Position numbers and translations under genes: made by a program. Positions 1-8,928 of a stretch of 46,783 nt of DNA are shown piece by piece. The stretch is from Minisyncoccota bacterium (GTDB taxonomy: Bacteria > Patescibacteriota > Minisyncoccia > Phycocordibacterales > Phycocordibacteraceae), in the NCBI GenBank assembly GCA_028695415.1, contig JAQVIY010000001.1:1-46783 (forward strand). The letters run 5' to 3'. The notes under the pieces are model-generated. The model was given only the letters and a program-made list of their open reading frames with translations, searched no databases and was not told the DNA's origin. The stretch's first letter is position 1. The number at the start of each line of letters is the position of its first letter.

Positions 1-338
1 ACGAGAAACAGAATTGGAAACAGGAATACTATCAAATATTTTTTCGTCATACTGGAGGAGTTGTTTATTAATTCCAGTAGCGGGTAGCACAAAACCCGCC
101 ACCAGGAGCCCTTGCGGGCCTATAGGAGTTTCCCCCTATAACGAATGAGACGCCCTGATGACGGGTTTTCTAGTCTCATTCGATTTTCGGCCATGCCCGA
201 GGGATAAATCCCCGCAGGTTTAGGCCATTTTTATTCGTGTGTCGAACACATACATGATAGCTCGAAAGAGGCTATCGGTGTAGACCCTAGCTTAGTATCG
301 AAGGTTTGCGAAGAATCTAGACAACTTTGAATCTAGCT

Positions 339-1847
339 TCATAAACCAAGCTTCTTTAGACGCGACCTGATAGCCCCTTTTTGCCGAGCAAACATGCGAG
401 CAAGCGCTCCAATATTAGTGCCGCTCCCATGTTCTGCACGAAGCTTTTCGTCGTCCGCCGGAATCCACTTTGCATAAGCACTCGGGTACTTCCCGCGAAT
501 GTCGGCAACAGAATACGCCTTACCGGATGCTGTCGGAGTTACCTTGCCGATAAATGCATCATGCATTTTATCCAATTCGACTTTGGGAAGATTCCTAATT
601 CGTTCTGTCTCTGCACCTGAGGATATTTTGAGCTCTTTATCAAAAGCAAGTACTTCCTGATCGACTTCAAATGCTTTTTCATTTATGCCCATAAGTCGAA
701 GCCCGTCGAGTGTTCGCAACCGAGAGAGTGCAACATATCCCATTCCAGGCTCGAATGATTTAGAAAGGTCGACCTCCGCCGAATCGAGGCTCATGCCCTG
801 ACTTTTATGCACTGTAATCGCCCATGCGAGCCGAAGCGGAATCTGACTGATCTGAGCTTTAACTACATCTTCCTCTTCGTATCGCCAACTTTCGGGAAGA
901 GCAACAATCTCCGTGCCGTTCCTGGTGCGTATAATTGGCATGCCGCCCTTGTCAAAATCTCGGACTACGCCCAGAGTGCCGTTGACGAATCCACGGTCAA
1001 AATTATTTTTTACAAACATTACCACCGCATTTTTCTTTAGAGTAAGTTCGACAGGAGCAAGACAGTCCTTCTTTAGTTGTTTTACGAGCTTCGCATCTCC
1101 GCTTTCCTGCATATGAAAAACATGCGGATCAGCATTAATCGACCCGAGTTCGAATTCATTTATCGCATCAACATCTAGATTGTGCGTGTACAGCCGTGTA
1201 TGAGCTCTCCCATCGAGGGACGCTTGATAACGTGGCTTTAAAATGTCGATGGTGCTCTGCGTAACAGTATTATTCCGAATGTCGTTTAAGACGGAGAGAT
1301 ACTCAAGATCATTTTGACGATATTGCGTGGAGAGATAACAGGTGCGGATATCCATACCTTTCCATGCAGCTGATTTGAATACGAAATATTGTGCCGAATC
1401 TTCATCGCGCGAAACGGGTGGGAGCTGAAAAAAATCACCACAAAGTACCACCTGCATTCCGCCGAATGGTTCGAAATTACTTTTCATCATTCGAGCTACT
1501 TGTTCTACGAGATCGAGACGATACGAATGGAGCATCGAGATTTCATCGATAATTATTACCTTGGTATTGCGGAACTGCTCGTTAAGACGCTCGACGTTGA
1601 AGAGTTTTCGGAGCTCGGCATCGGTCATACGATCTTTGATGCCGATTCCAGCCCACGAGTGAATAGTCTTGCCGTTCATATGCGACGCAGCGATTCCGGT
1701 CGAAGCAGTTACCGCAACGCCGATCTTATTTTTGCGGAGATACTTTATATATTCCGTAAGCGTATATGTTTTCCCGCTACCAGCTTGGCCAGTCAGGAAT
1801 ACATTTGCACCCGTTTTGAGAATGTTCAGTGCCTCATCTTGGGTCAT
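339..1847 (-). CDS. PIF1-like AAA/SF1 helicase
   Basis: 502-aa ORF; Walker A GQAGSGKTYT, TASTGIAA, DEISM (Walker B), C-terminal WAITVHKSQGMSLD and GYVALSR motifs of PIF1/RecD-like helicases. Confidence 0.9.
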   Translation of the reverse strand: MTQDEALNILKTGANVFLTGQAGSGKTYTLTEYIKYLRKNKIGVAVTASTGIAASHMNGKTIHSWAGIGIKDRMTDAELRKLFNVERLNEQFRNTKVIIIDEISMLHSYRLDLVEQVARMMKSNFEPFGGMQVVLCGDFFQLPPVSRDEDSAQYFVFKSAAWKGMDIRTCYLSTQYRQNDLEYLSVLNDIRNNTVTQSTIDILKPRYQASLDGRAHTRLYTHNLDVDAINEFELGSINADPHVFHMQESGDAKLVKQLKKDCLAPVELTLKKNAVVMFVKNNFDRGFVNGTLGVVRDFDKGGMPIIRTRNGTEIVALPESWRYEEEDVVKAQISQIPLRLAWAITVHKSQGMSLDSAEVDLSKSFEPGMGYVALSRLRTLDGLRLMGINEKAFEVDQEVLAFDKELKISSGAETERIRNLPKVELDKMHDAFIGKVTPTASGKAYSVADIRGKYPSAYAKWIPADDEKLRAEHGSGTNIGALARMFARQKGAIRSRLKKLGL

Positions 1848-1859
1848 AATTTATTCTAG

Positions 1860-2024
1860 CTATTTCCGCTCAAGAATTGCAGCGATTTCATTCAAAAGCG
1901 AGTGCCTCAAAGGCGGGGCGATAGGCATGCTCGCGAGCTTGGCCAGTCTGATACTTTCCAGCCACGATTGCGATGTACTGAGCGACAGCATCTTGCGTTC
2001 CTTTCTTTGTTCCTTGGGGGTCAT
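1860..2024 (-). CDS. small hypothetical protein (54 aa) directly upstream of the PIF1-like gene
   Basis: Read by eye: MTPKEQRKERKMLSLSTSQSWLESIRLAKLASMPIAPPLRHSLLNEIAAILERK*; too short for the supplied ORF track. Confidence 0.35.
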   Translation of the reverse strand: MTPKEQRKERKMLSLSTSQSWLESIRLAKLASMPIAPPLRHSLLNEIAAILERK

Positions 2025-2135
2025 GTTTAGATGAACTGTAGCAGAATTAGACCTTTTATGAAGCCTTGGTTACCAACTCCTCGGGCTCCCGAGACGCTCT
2101 GGACTCCTTGAGGAACGTGCGTCATCCCTTAGGGT

Positions 2136-3455
2136 ATGAACACAATACAAGCGCCGGTGGGGTTTCCGGCCAAGCAAATACAAGCCCCTGTGAGGGTTAG
2201 ATACTGTCTTTATGCTCGTAAGAGTACCGAGTCCGAGGAACGGCAGGTTTTAAGCATAGATAGCCAGATCAAAGAGATGCTTCAGCTCGCGGAGCGGGAG
2301 GGGCTGGAGGTGGTAGCAATGAAGCGTGAAAGTCACTCGGCAAAAGAGACCGGACAGCGGCCGGTATTTAACGAGATCGTTGAGGAAATAAAATCCGGCA
2401 AGTACAACGGCATCCTGACATGGGCACCAGATCGGATCTCGAGAAATGCAGGCGACCTTGGTCGCATCGTTGATCTTATGGACGCAGGATGCCTTCAGGA
2501 TATCCGTACTTTCAGCCAGAGCTTCCGGAATAATCCGAACGAGAAGTTCCTCCTCACGATACTTGGAGGCCAGGCGAAGCTCGAGAACGATAACCGAGGC
2601 ATCAATGTAAAGCGCGGTTTGCGTACGCGCGTCGAGATGGGACTCTGGCCGACAACCCCGCCTACCGGCTATCTCACGCAAAAAAATATGGAGAAGAAAT
2701 GCCAGGTGATCGTGGATCCGGAGCGCGGATCGATTATCAAAAAGATTTTCGAGAAGATGGCGTACGAAAAGTGGTCCGGAAGGCGTATTCACCACTGGCT
2801 CAAGTTCGACATTAACTTTAAGACCGTTGGCAACAAGAACCTCGCGCTCTCGAATATATTTCGCACACTCCAGAACCCCTTCTACTACGGCATTTTTGAA
2901 TATCCGCGCAAAAGCGGCAACTGGTACCAAGGCAAGCACGAATCGTTGATTACAAAGGAACTGTTCGACCTCGTGCAGATACAACTCAAGCGCGACGGCA
3001 TCACGCGCCAGAGCCACGAGTTCGCATTCACGAAGCTCATGACCTGTGGTGCGTGCGGCTCCGGCATCTCGGCCGAAGAAAAGTACAAACCGCGTAAAGA
3101 CGGAACCACCGCGCGCTACGTGTACTACGGTTGCGGAAGGTCAAAGAACCATCAGTGCAAAGGCGTCTACCTGCGGGAAGAAGAACTTATCGAACAACTC
3201 ATCGAAATGCTTGATCAAATAGACATCAATCAACTCGGCATGCAGATGAAATTCGAAGAGGAGTTAAAACGCTTCAACAAATTCCAGCGCGGTGTGCTCG
3301 GCATCGCGAACAAGAGCGCGATGCATACAGATGTCGACCTTAAGACCTATGCAAAGTATACGCTCAAGGAAGGCACGAGCGAAGAGAAACGCGAGCTGAT
3401 GGGATGCTTCAAGTCGAAGATAAAAATCACAAAAGGAGTGGTGACGATTGAGTAA
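2136..3455 (+). CDS. large serine recombinase (resolvase/invertase N-terminal, recombinase and zinc-ribbon domains)
   Basis: YARKSTESEERQVLSIDSQ catalytic Ser region, APDRISRN, zinc ribbon MTCGACGSG...YYGCGRSKNHQCKG. Confidence 0.9.
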   Translation: MNTIQAPVGFPAKQIQAPVRVRYCLYARKSTESEERQVLSIDSQIKEMLQLAEREGLEVVAMKRESHSAKETGQRPVFNEIVEEIKSGKYNGILTWAPDRISRNAGDLGRIVDLMDAGCLQDIRTFSQSFRNNPNEKFLLTILGGQAKLENDNRGINVKRGLRTRVEMGLWPTTPPTGYLTQKNMEKKCQVIVDPERGSIIKKIFEKMAYEKWSGRRIHHWLKFDINFKTVGNKNLALSNIFRTLQNPFYYGIFEYPRKSGNWYQGKHESLITKELFDLVQIQLKRDGITRQSHEFAFTKLMTCGACGSGISAEEKYKPRKDGTTARYVYYGCGRSKNHQCKGVYLREEELIEQLIEMLDQIDINQLGMQMKFEEELKRFNKFQRGVLGIANKSAMHTDVDLKTYAKYTLKEGTSEEKRELMGCFKSKIKITKGVVTIE

Positions 3456-3523
3456 GGCCACCCCTTCTTGGTCTTTTATCGAACCTACTTTTTTGATTTG
3501 AAGCGGCTATAATCAGCCCTATC

Positions 3524-5191
3524 ATGGCACGGGATTACAAAAAAGAACTCGAAGCGGCAACGGCGGCTATCGTTGATACAGCACACCCAAAAAAGATCGT
3601 AGTCGCCGGCGCAGGTGCCGGCAAGACCTTCGCTTTCGGTAAACTCTTGGACAAACTCCCCACTTCGCCAATAGAGCGTCGACTGGTGATAACTTTTCTT
3701 GGAGGTCTTAAGCGAGACCTTGAAAAAGATTTGGGGGAGAAGGCCCGTGTCCAGACCTTCCATGGTTATTGCTTTACTTTATTAAAACAAAGTGCAAATA
3801 TCCGCACTGCAACCGGTTTTACAGCGGAAGTGCGATATGTGCCGCGCCTCGGGCAATTGGTCAGAAGTGATTGGGTAGCCAGCAAAGGCGTGGCGGCTCC
3901 CGCTTTCTTGCCTTCACTCCGTGGACTTGTAAAAGATGCCGAAGCGGATTTCTTTCTAGCGCGCGGATTGTACTACGACGCCATAGGCTACGACGATTCG
4001 ACAGTACATATACATCGAGCACTGGATGCTGACCATACGTTAGTACCAACACACGACCTCGTCATAGTAGATGAGGTACAGGATCTTAATCAAGCAGAAA
4101 TATCCATCATCGACCTACTTTCGTCGGGGAGTGATATTGTTGTCGCAGGAGACGACGATCAAGCTCTTTACGGCCGGCTCCGAGACGCTAGTGAAGAACA
4201 TATCCGGACAATATATGGGCGAGCGGACTACTTGAAGCGCAACCTGCCGTTTTGTATGCGATGTCCCTCTGTAGTGGTAAACGCAACGAATGACATCATT
4301 GCCGAAGCACATAACCGCGGTCTTCTGGGTAATCGTATCCAAAAGCCCTATGATCCTTACCCACGTCCAGTCGATGCCCAATACCCGACCATAAAGGTCG
4401 TGCAAGTAACAGTACAAACACCTGCATCAAACCTGTTTGGTAAGTACATCCTCGACACTATCTCTAGAATACCTGCTGAAGAAATTACGGAGTCCCGCGA
4501 AAAAGGATTTCCAACCGTTTTGATTATCGGGACTAAGCCATACGCGGGACAGGTAAAAACCTTACTCGAAGCAAGTGGGTACGCGGTAGAAACAAAAGCT
4601 GCTCCGGAAGAACGGATGGAAGATCCGTTTACAAGAGAAGACGCACTTGAAGTATTGTCTCATGACGAGCACTCAAACCTTGGATGGCGTATTTTGCTTG
4701 AAGCAGATCATCCTGCTGGATGGGAAGGATGGGTCGCAGAAGCGATAAGCACTGACACTGCCCTCTACACATTAGTGGAGGGGTCTTTTCGCAATGCGAT
4801 ATTGGCCGAACTTAAAACTTGGGAGCCAGAGGAAGTGGAAGATCCTGCAACTATAGAGGAATTACCCATCGACCGACCAACTATCCGCATAACCTCTTTT
4901 GAAGGAGCGAAAGGAATGTCAGCGCAGCATGTCTTTGTGCTTGGTCTCGAAGATGGAAAATTTCCTGCGCGCAGGAATGCAATCAATAGTCTAGATGTTA
5001 GGCGAATGATAGTAGCCCTAACCCGCACCCGGAAACAGTGCTATTTGCTCATGGCCAGAATGGGCTTTACTAACGGACGACGTCGTTTAATCAGGCCTTC
5101 GATTTTTGTGGAATGGATACAAGCTACCCGTCGCGATGTGATATCGATTAATGCTGCTTCTTTCCGCTTAGTAAAGCGTGATGAGACGTAA
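3524..5191 (+). CDS. UvrD/Rep-like SF1 ATP-dependent helicase
   Basis: VAGAGAGKTFAF Walker A, IVDEVQDLNQ, AGDDDQALYG, SFEGAKGMSAQHVFVLG, VALTRTRKQCYLLMA. Confidence 0.85.
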   Translation: MARDYKKELEAATAAIVDTAHPKKIVVAGAGAGKTFAFGKLLDKLPTSPIERRLVITFLGGLKRDLEKDLGEKARVQTFHGYCFTLLKQSANIRTATGFTAEVRYVPRLGQLVRSDWVASKGVAAPAFLPSLRGLVKDAEADFFLARGLYYDAIGYDDSTVHIHRALDADHTLVPTHDLVIVDEVQDLNQAEISIIDLLSSGSDIVVAGDDDQALYGRLRDASEEHIRTIYGRADYLKRNLPFCMRCPSVVVNATNDIIAEAHNRGLLGNRIQKPYDPYPRPVDAQYPTIKVVQVTVQTPASNLFGKYILDTISRIPAEEITESREKGFPTVLIIGTKPYAGQVKTLLEASGYAVETKAAPEERMEDPFTREDALEVLSHDEHSNLGWRILLEADHPAGWEGWVAEAISTDTALYTLVEGSFRNAILAELKTWEPEEVEDPATIEELPIDRPTIRITSFEGAKGMSAQHVFVLGLEDGKFPARRNAINSLDVRRMIVALTRTRKQCYLLMARMGFTNGRRRLIRPSIFVEWIQATRRDVISINAASFRLVKRDET

Positions 5192-6265
5192 AATCTTTTC
5201 CTTTGGTCGGTATTCGAGCGCGGCTACCAGCCTTGCCGGGTAACCCCCATCGCTTCTGAGAAGCTCAACCATTACGTTGAATTTGGTGACGTTGTGCTCT
5301 TCAAGATACTGCAAGTTGTATATGTAGCTCGCATCAACCTTGGTTTTAATGAGGTCTGCGAGTGCTTGTTGGCTGAGATCTGCGATTCCTGCTGCATGAA
5401 GCACCTCGAGCTTCTCAGAAAGCAGATATCCATGCTTTGCTTCTTCGAGAATGATCGTGCAGTCTCCCAGTGGAACTACAACATCCGAAACTGCACGCAA
5501 CGCCATCTCTGTGTCTGTTTCAAACTCCGGATAGACGGCACGCTCAATCTTATAACTGAGAAATAGGTCAAAGTACGTCGATTGCAAACTCCTAATACGG
5601 TAGCCGAACTCCTCGAAAGGAGCGCCCGCCATATTCACATCCTCTTCGTCTGACCGGCCCTCCTCATGTCCCATTATGACGAATGTGCCATGCTTGAGAA
5701 AACTGTTGACGAGTGTGAACGATAGATATGTCTTCGCACGTGAGGCGAATGTCGCGGGAATGTATCCCACGTATGAAGGTATTTCCCCCAACTCGCCATG
5801 GAGCCTTAACAATGCAGCGTCTGAAAGATTATTGATATATACGCAATACAGCCAGCGACCAAGTTCACCAGTTGCAGGTGCGGGGACGAATATCTCACGT
5901 ACTATCTTAAAAATAGTGTCTTCTTCCAAGCGCAACAGATCACCACAAAGGACACTTTGAGTCGTGCGAGGATCAAGCAGAGGCAAGAGTATGCAAGACA
6001 CATATGTGCCGTATGAACCAGATTCGATACGCTGCCGATCGAAAAGGAACCCCGCCTCATGTCGATCGACACTGGGTACCAATCCAGATCTTAAGGCTTG
6101 ATACGCTATTCCTTTCTTCGCTAAAATTATTTCTGTGTCCCTGCGTACCCGTTGAATTTCAGCGCGAATTTCTCGGTCCGTTAGCATCAAACCGTCACGA
6201 ACAACCTCGAGCATGACATTGCCGCGTGCTTCGAGCGTATGAATAGGTTGAGATATTGGATCCAT
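5168..6265 (-). CDS. hypothetical protein, no family recognised; convergent with and overlapping the UvrD-like gene by 24 bp
   Basis: Long ORF; start placed at MDPISQP (6265), preceded by TATCAT-7nt-ATG. Confidence 0.65.
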   Translation of the reverse strand: MDPISQPIHTLEARGNVMLEVVRDGLMLTDREIRAEIQRVRRDTEIILAKKGIAYQALRSGLVPSVDRHEAGFLFDRQRIESGSYGTYVSCILLPLLDPRTTQSVLCGDLLRLEEDTIFKIVREIFVPAPATGELGRWLYCVYINNLSDAALLRLHGELGEIPSYVGYIPATFASRAKTYLSFTLVNSFLKHGTFVIMGHEEGRSDEEDVNMAGAPFEEFGYRIRSLQSTYFDLFLSYKIERAVYPEFETDTEMALRAVSDVVVPLGDCTIILEEAKHGYLLSEKLEVLHAAGIADLSQQALADLIKTKVDASYIYNLQYLEEHNVTKFNVMVELLRSDGGYPARLVAALEYRPKEKILRLITLY

Positions 6266-6422
6266 ATATCTGATGATACATGAGTCCCTATTTTGAGGAT
6301 AAACAAAACCCCCGCGACACAACGCAGGGGTCTAATCCTCGGAATACCTCAGATACTTTTCCTTCGGGCGGGGACGAATAAATACAAAGCTCTCGGGTCT
6401 ATCCGATACAAAAGTCTTCGGG

Positions 6423-6509
6423 CGGAGAGGGTGGGATTCGAACCCACGGTCCAGTTACCCGGACGCCGCATTTCGAGTGCGGTGCCTTCGACCACTCAGC
6501 CACCTCTCC
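6423..6509 (-). tRNA. tRNA-Ser (CGA)
   Basis: Reverse complement GGAGAGGTGGCTGAGTGG...CCGCA-CTCGAAA-TGCGG...long variable arm...GTGGGTTCGAATCCCACCCTCTCC; no encoded CCA. Confidence 0.93.
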
Positions 6510-6560
6510 AGTGCCTGTTATCCTAGCATTTCAGCACGGAAATGATAAGGTTTGAGGAAC

Positions 6561-6632
6561 GGCCTCATCGTCTAACGGCTAGGACAGCGCCCTTTCACGG
6601 CGTAAATCGGGGTTCGATTCCCCGTGAGGTCA
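6561..6632 (+). tRNA. tRNA-Glu (TTC)
   Basis: GGCCTCATCGTCTAACGGCTAGGACAGCGCCCTTTCACGGCG...CGGGGTTCGATTCCCCGTGAGGTCA; no encoded CCA. Confidence 0.93.
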
Positions 6633-6700
6633 CAAGCGGCCAGCCGAGAAGCGTAAGCTTCTCGGCTGTTGCCGTCTTGTAGACCTCACGGGGAATCGAA
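6613..6700. repeat. long foldback palindrome made from the tRNA-Glu 3' end and an inverted copy
   Basis: TTCGATTCCCCGTGAGGTC (6613-6631) has a perfect 19-bp inverted copy at 6682-6700; between them AAG/CTT, CGGC/GCCG and a 12-bp hairpin CAGCCGAGAAGC-gtaa-GCTTCTCGGCTG. Confidence 0.9.
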
Positions 6701-6734
6701 GACCTTGTGAGCAGATTTTGCGAATGGGAAGAAG

Positions 6735-6805
6735 TTGAGCCGTTCAGATGCAAATACAAACGGTGCCTCGCCAAACCAATTTTCAAAAGGAATGGCGAGG
6801 CTCAA
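6735..6805. repeat. branched (three-way) palindrome
   Basis: Outer TTGAG/CTCAA enclosing CCGTT...AACGG and GCCTCGCCA (6765-6773)...TGGCGAGGC (6793-6801). Confidence 0.6.
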
Positions 6806-6942
6806 AGTTTATATGTGCTTGACCCACCCTCCCGTTCGCGCACATAATCCCCGCCGTTTTGAAGAGAAATTATAAAACGGCAGGGATAGCTCCCTTCAAC
6901 CGGAAAAAAGAGCTATAATACAGAAACAACACTTATTTTATC

Positions 6943-7761
6943 ATGGGAAATTATCTTTCAGAAGACGCTCAGAAAATTTTAAATATTGCAGATCAAGCTG
7001 GTTCGATATTGCTGAAACATTTTAAGACCGTTCTAGAAATAGATTACAAAAAAGATGAATTCGACCCAGTCACTCTTGCCGACCGAGAGTCGGATAATTT
7101 TATACGAGAACAATTGTACACATTATATCCAAATGATCTTATTTTGTCAGAAGAAAATGACGATGTCCCTAAAGAATATATCGGCAGAGTTTGGATGGTT
7201 GACCCGTTAAACGGGACAAAATCTTTTGTTAAAGGTTCTGGCACTTTCGCTGTCGTTATAGGTCTTGTAGTAAATGGTGTTCCTATTTTGGGTTGCGTGA
7301 ATGTACCAGCACAAAATAAAGTCTTCTGTGCAGAAAAAGGCAAAGGTGCATTTGAAAAAGTTAGTGGAGCATTTGAAAAAATTCACACATCTTCAGTACA
7401 CGAAATTCAAGAATCTTGTTTGATTACTAGAGAACAAAGTAACGAGGTTCGTCCGATTGAAGAAAAGCTCAATCAACTTCCATTTCTAAAAAGAGTCGAG
7501 GGCATAAGTGGTGCTAAAGTTTGTATGATAGCGAGAGGAGACGCAGAAGTGCACATAAACACCAATTTTAGAGCGTGTAAGTGGGACACCGCCGCGCCCC
7601 AGATAATTCTGGAAGAAGCTGGGGGTGTTGTGTCCGACCTAGATGGACAACCGATAAACTACAAGAAAGAGAGTGTGGATCTTGATAGGAGTTATGTAGC
7701 TTCTGCAAATATGGAACTGCATTTGAAAATCATTGAGGAGTTGCGCAAGCTGAATGTGTAA
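6943..7761 (+). CDS. inositol monophosphatase / CysQ-like phosphatase
   Basis: DPVTLADRESDNFI, SEEN, WMVDPLNGTKSF, CKWDTAAPQIILEEAGG motifs. Confidence 0.88.
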   Translation: MGNYLSEDAQKILNIADQAGSILLKHFKTVLEIDYKKDEFDPVTLADRESDNFIREQLYTLYPNDLILSEENDDVPKEYIGRVWMVDPLNGTKSFVKGSGTFAVVIGLVVNGVPILGCVNVPAQNKVFCAEKGKGAFEKVSGAFEKIHTSSVHEIQESCLITREQSNEVRPIEEKLNQLPFLKRVEGISGAKVCMIARGDAEVHINTNFRACKWDTAAPQIILEEAGGVVSDLDGQPINYKKESVDLDRSYVASANMELHLKIIEELRKLNV

Positions 7762-7786
7762 TTAATAAACTCAGACACTAACTTTT

Positions 7787-8710
7787 ATGAAAATCGCAAC
7801 CCATAACATTGAGTTTCTTTTTGAAGAAGGGATGCACACTCACTCGGGAAAAGAATGGAACTATACAAAAGAGCTCGTAGAGGCTCGGGTATCATATTTC
7901 TCAAAGCTTTTTTCTGAAATTAATGCTGACATCCTTTTACTTCAAGAAATCGCATCGAAGAGTGTTATCGAGAGAATTATCGCACGAACGGGAATAGACT
8001 ACTCCTATTTTTTCGGCGCTCCAGATCAAAATGGGGTTGGAAACGTCGTCCTATATAAACAAAAGGATGCATCGTGCGAATCCATTCCGGCTCTGACGTC
8101 TCTTCCGGTTTTTGTTGAAGGAGATGGCGACGTTCTTGGTTCCCGCATTTGGTCCCGTAGAGACTTCGTTCACATGGAGTTGATCTGGAATGGTAAGAAA
8201 CTCCACATCGTGGATGTTCACATAAAAGCCAATTTTTTGATGCCTGAAAAGAACACACAGGGTGAAGCGATGGTGATGACCACCCAAATCACTGCGGCAG
8301 ACGGATTGATACGTTCAGAAATTTTTAGATTTTCACAAGCAAAAAAGCTACGCGAATTGATTGACACTTTTTTTGTGATTGATCCAGATGCGTTAGTAGT
8401 AGTTGGAGGTGATTACAATGCAGAAGAAAATTACGCGGTATACCGAATTATACGAGGTGTTATAAACGATGCCCCCGATACACTTGTTGAAGCGGGCGCA
8501 AAAATAGAGCAAGAAAAGAGATTTTCGTCGTTGTCGAAAACCCTTGGGCGAAATAGACTTCTCGATCACTTTCTGATTTCAAAAAGTCTTGAGCCACGTT
8601 TGATCGGTGTTCAGATTTTGAATGACAATATTTCTGAAAACAACAACACTGCGCCAAGCCCTAATTTAGTAGGAAGCGATCATGCGCCTATTGTTATTGA
8701 ACTAAAATAA
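7787..8710 (+). CDS. endonuclease/exonuclease/phosphatase (EEP) family protein
   Basis: ATHNIEFLF, LLQEI, DVHIKAN, GGDYNAEE, SDHAPIVIEL motifs. Confidence 0.8.
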   Translation: MKIATHNIEFLFEEGMHTHSGKEWNYTKELVEARVSYFSKLFSEINADILLLQEIASKSVIERIIARTGIDYSYFFGAPDQNGVGNVVLYKQKDASCESIPALTSLPVFVEGDGDVLGSRIWSRRDFVHMELIWNGKKLHIVDVHIKANFLMPEKNTQGEAMVMTTQITAADGLIRSEIFRFSQAKKLRELIDTFFVIDPDALVVVGGDYNAEENYAVYRIIRGVINDAPDTLVEAGAKIEQEKRFSSLSKTLGRNRLLDHFLISKSLEPRLIGVQILNDNISENNNTAPSPNLVGSDHAPIVIELK

Positions 8711-8928
8711 GAATAGTCCTTCGTCCTGCCGCTCCATTCCATTCTTCAATACATTCCCCCGCCAAACAAAAATGCATAGGAAGCGGCGGGGCGAAGGGTG
8801 GCCCCGCGTAATCGCGGGGCGAGCGCCGAGTCCGCGAGGCGCGATTCAGTGTTGGTCGCGTTGCTCGAAAAAGGTTCGCGCGAAGATTAGAATATCCTCA
8901 CAACGCAAGCGCAAAGAGCCGTCACAAA

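Noticed and set aside
2136-2230. IQAPV..IQAPV internal direct repeat at the start of the recombinase as a candidate att core
   Set aside because: Imperfect 22-bp repeat within coding sequence; no empty-site or dyad evidence for an attachment site.
2250-3017. 255-aa antisense ORF inside the serine recombinase, and similar long antisense ORFs (e.g. 24125-26002 opposite gyrA, 23181-24143, 41891-42640)
   Set aside because: They mirror strongly conserved plus-strand genes, show no recognisable domains, and are typical antisense ORFs of moderately high-GC coding DNA.
8711-8928. GC-rich hairpins between the EEP gene and GH18 (e.g. GGCCCCGCG-taat-CGCGGGGC) as another branched element
   Set aside because: Several short competing pairings between convergent genes; ordinary bidirectional termination explains them adequately.
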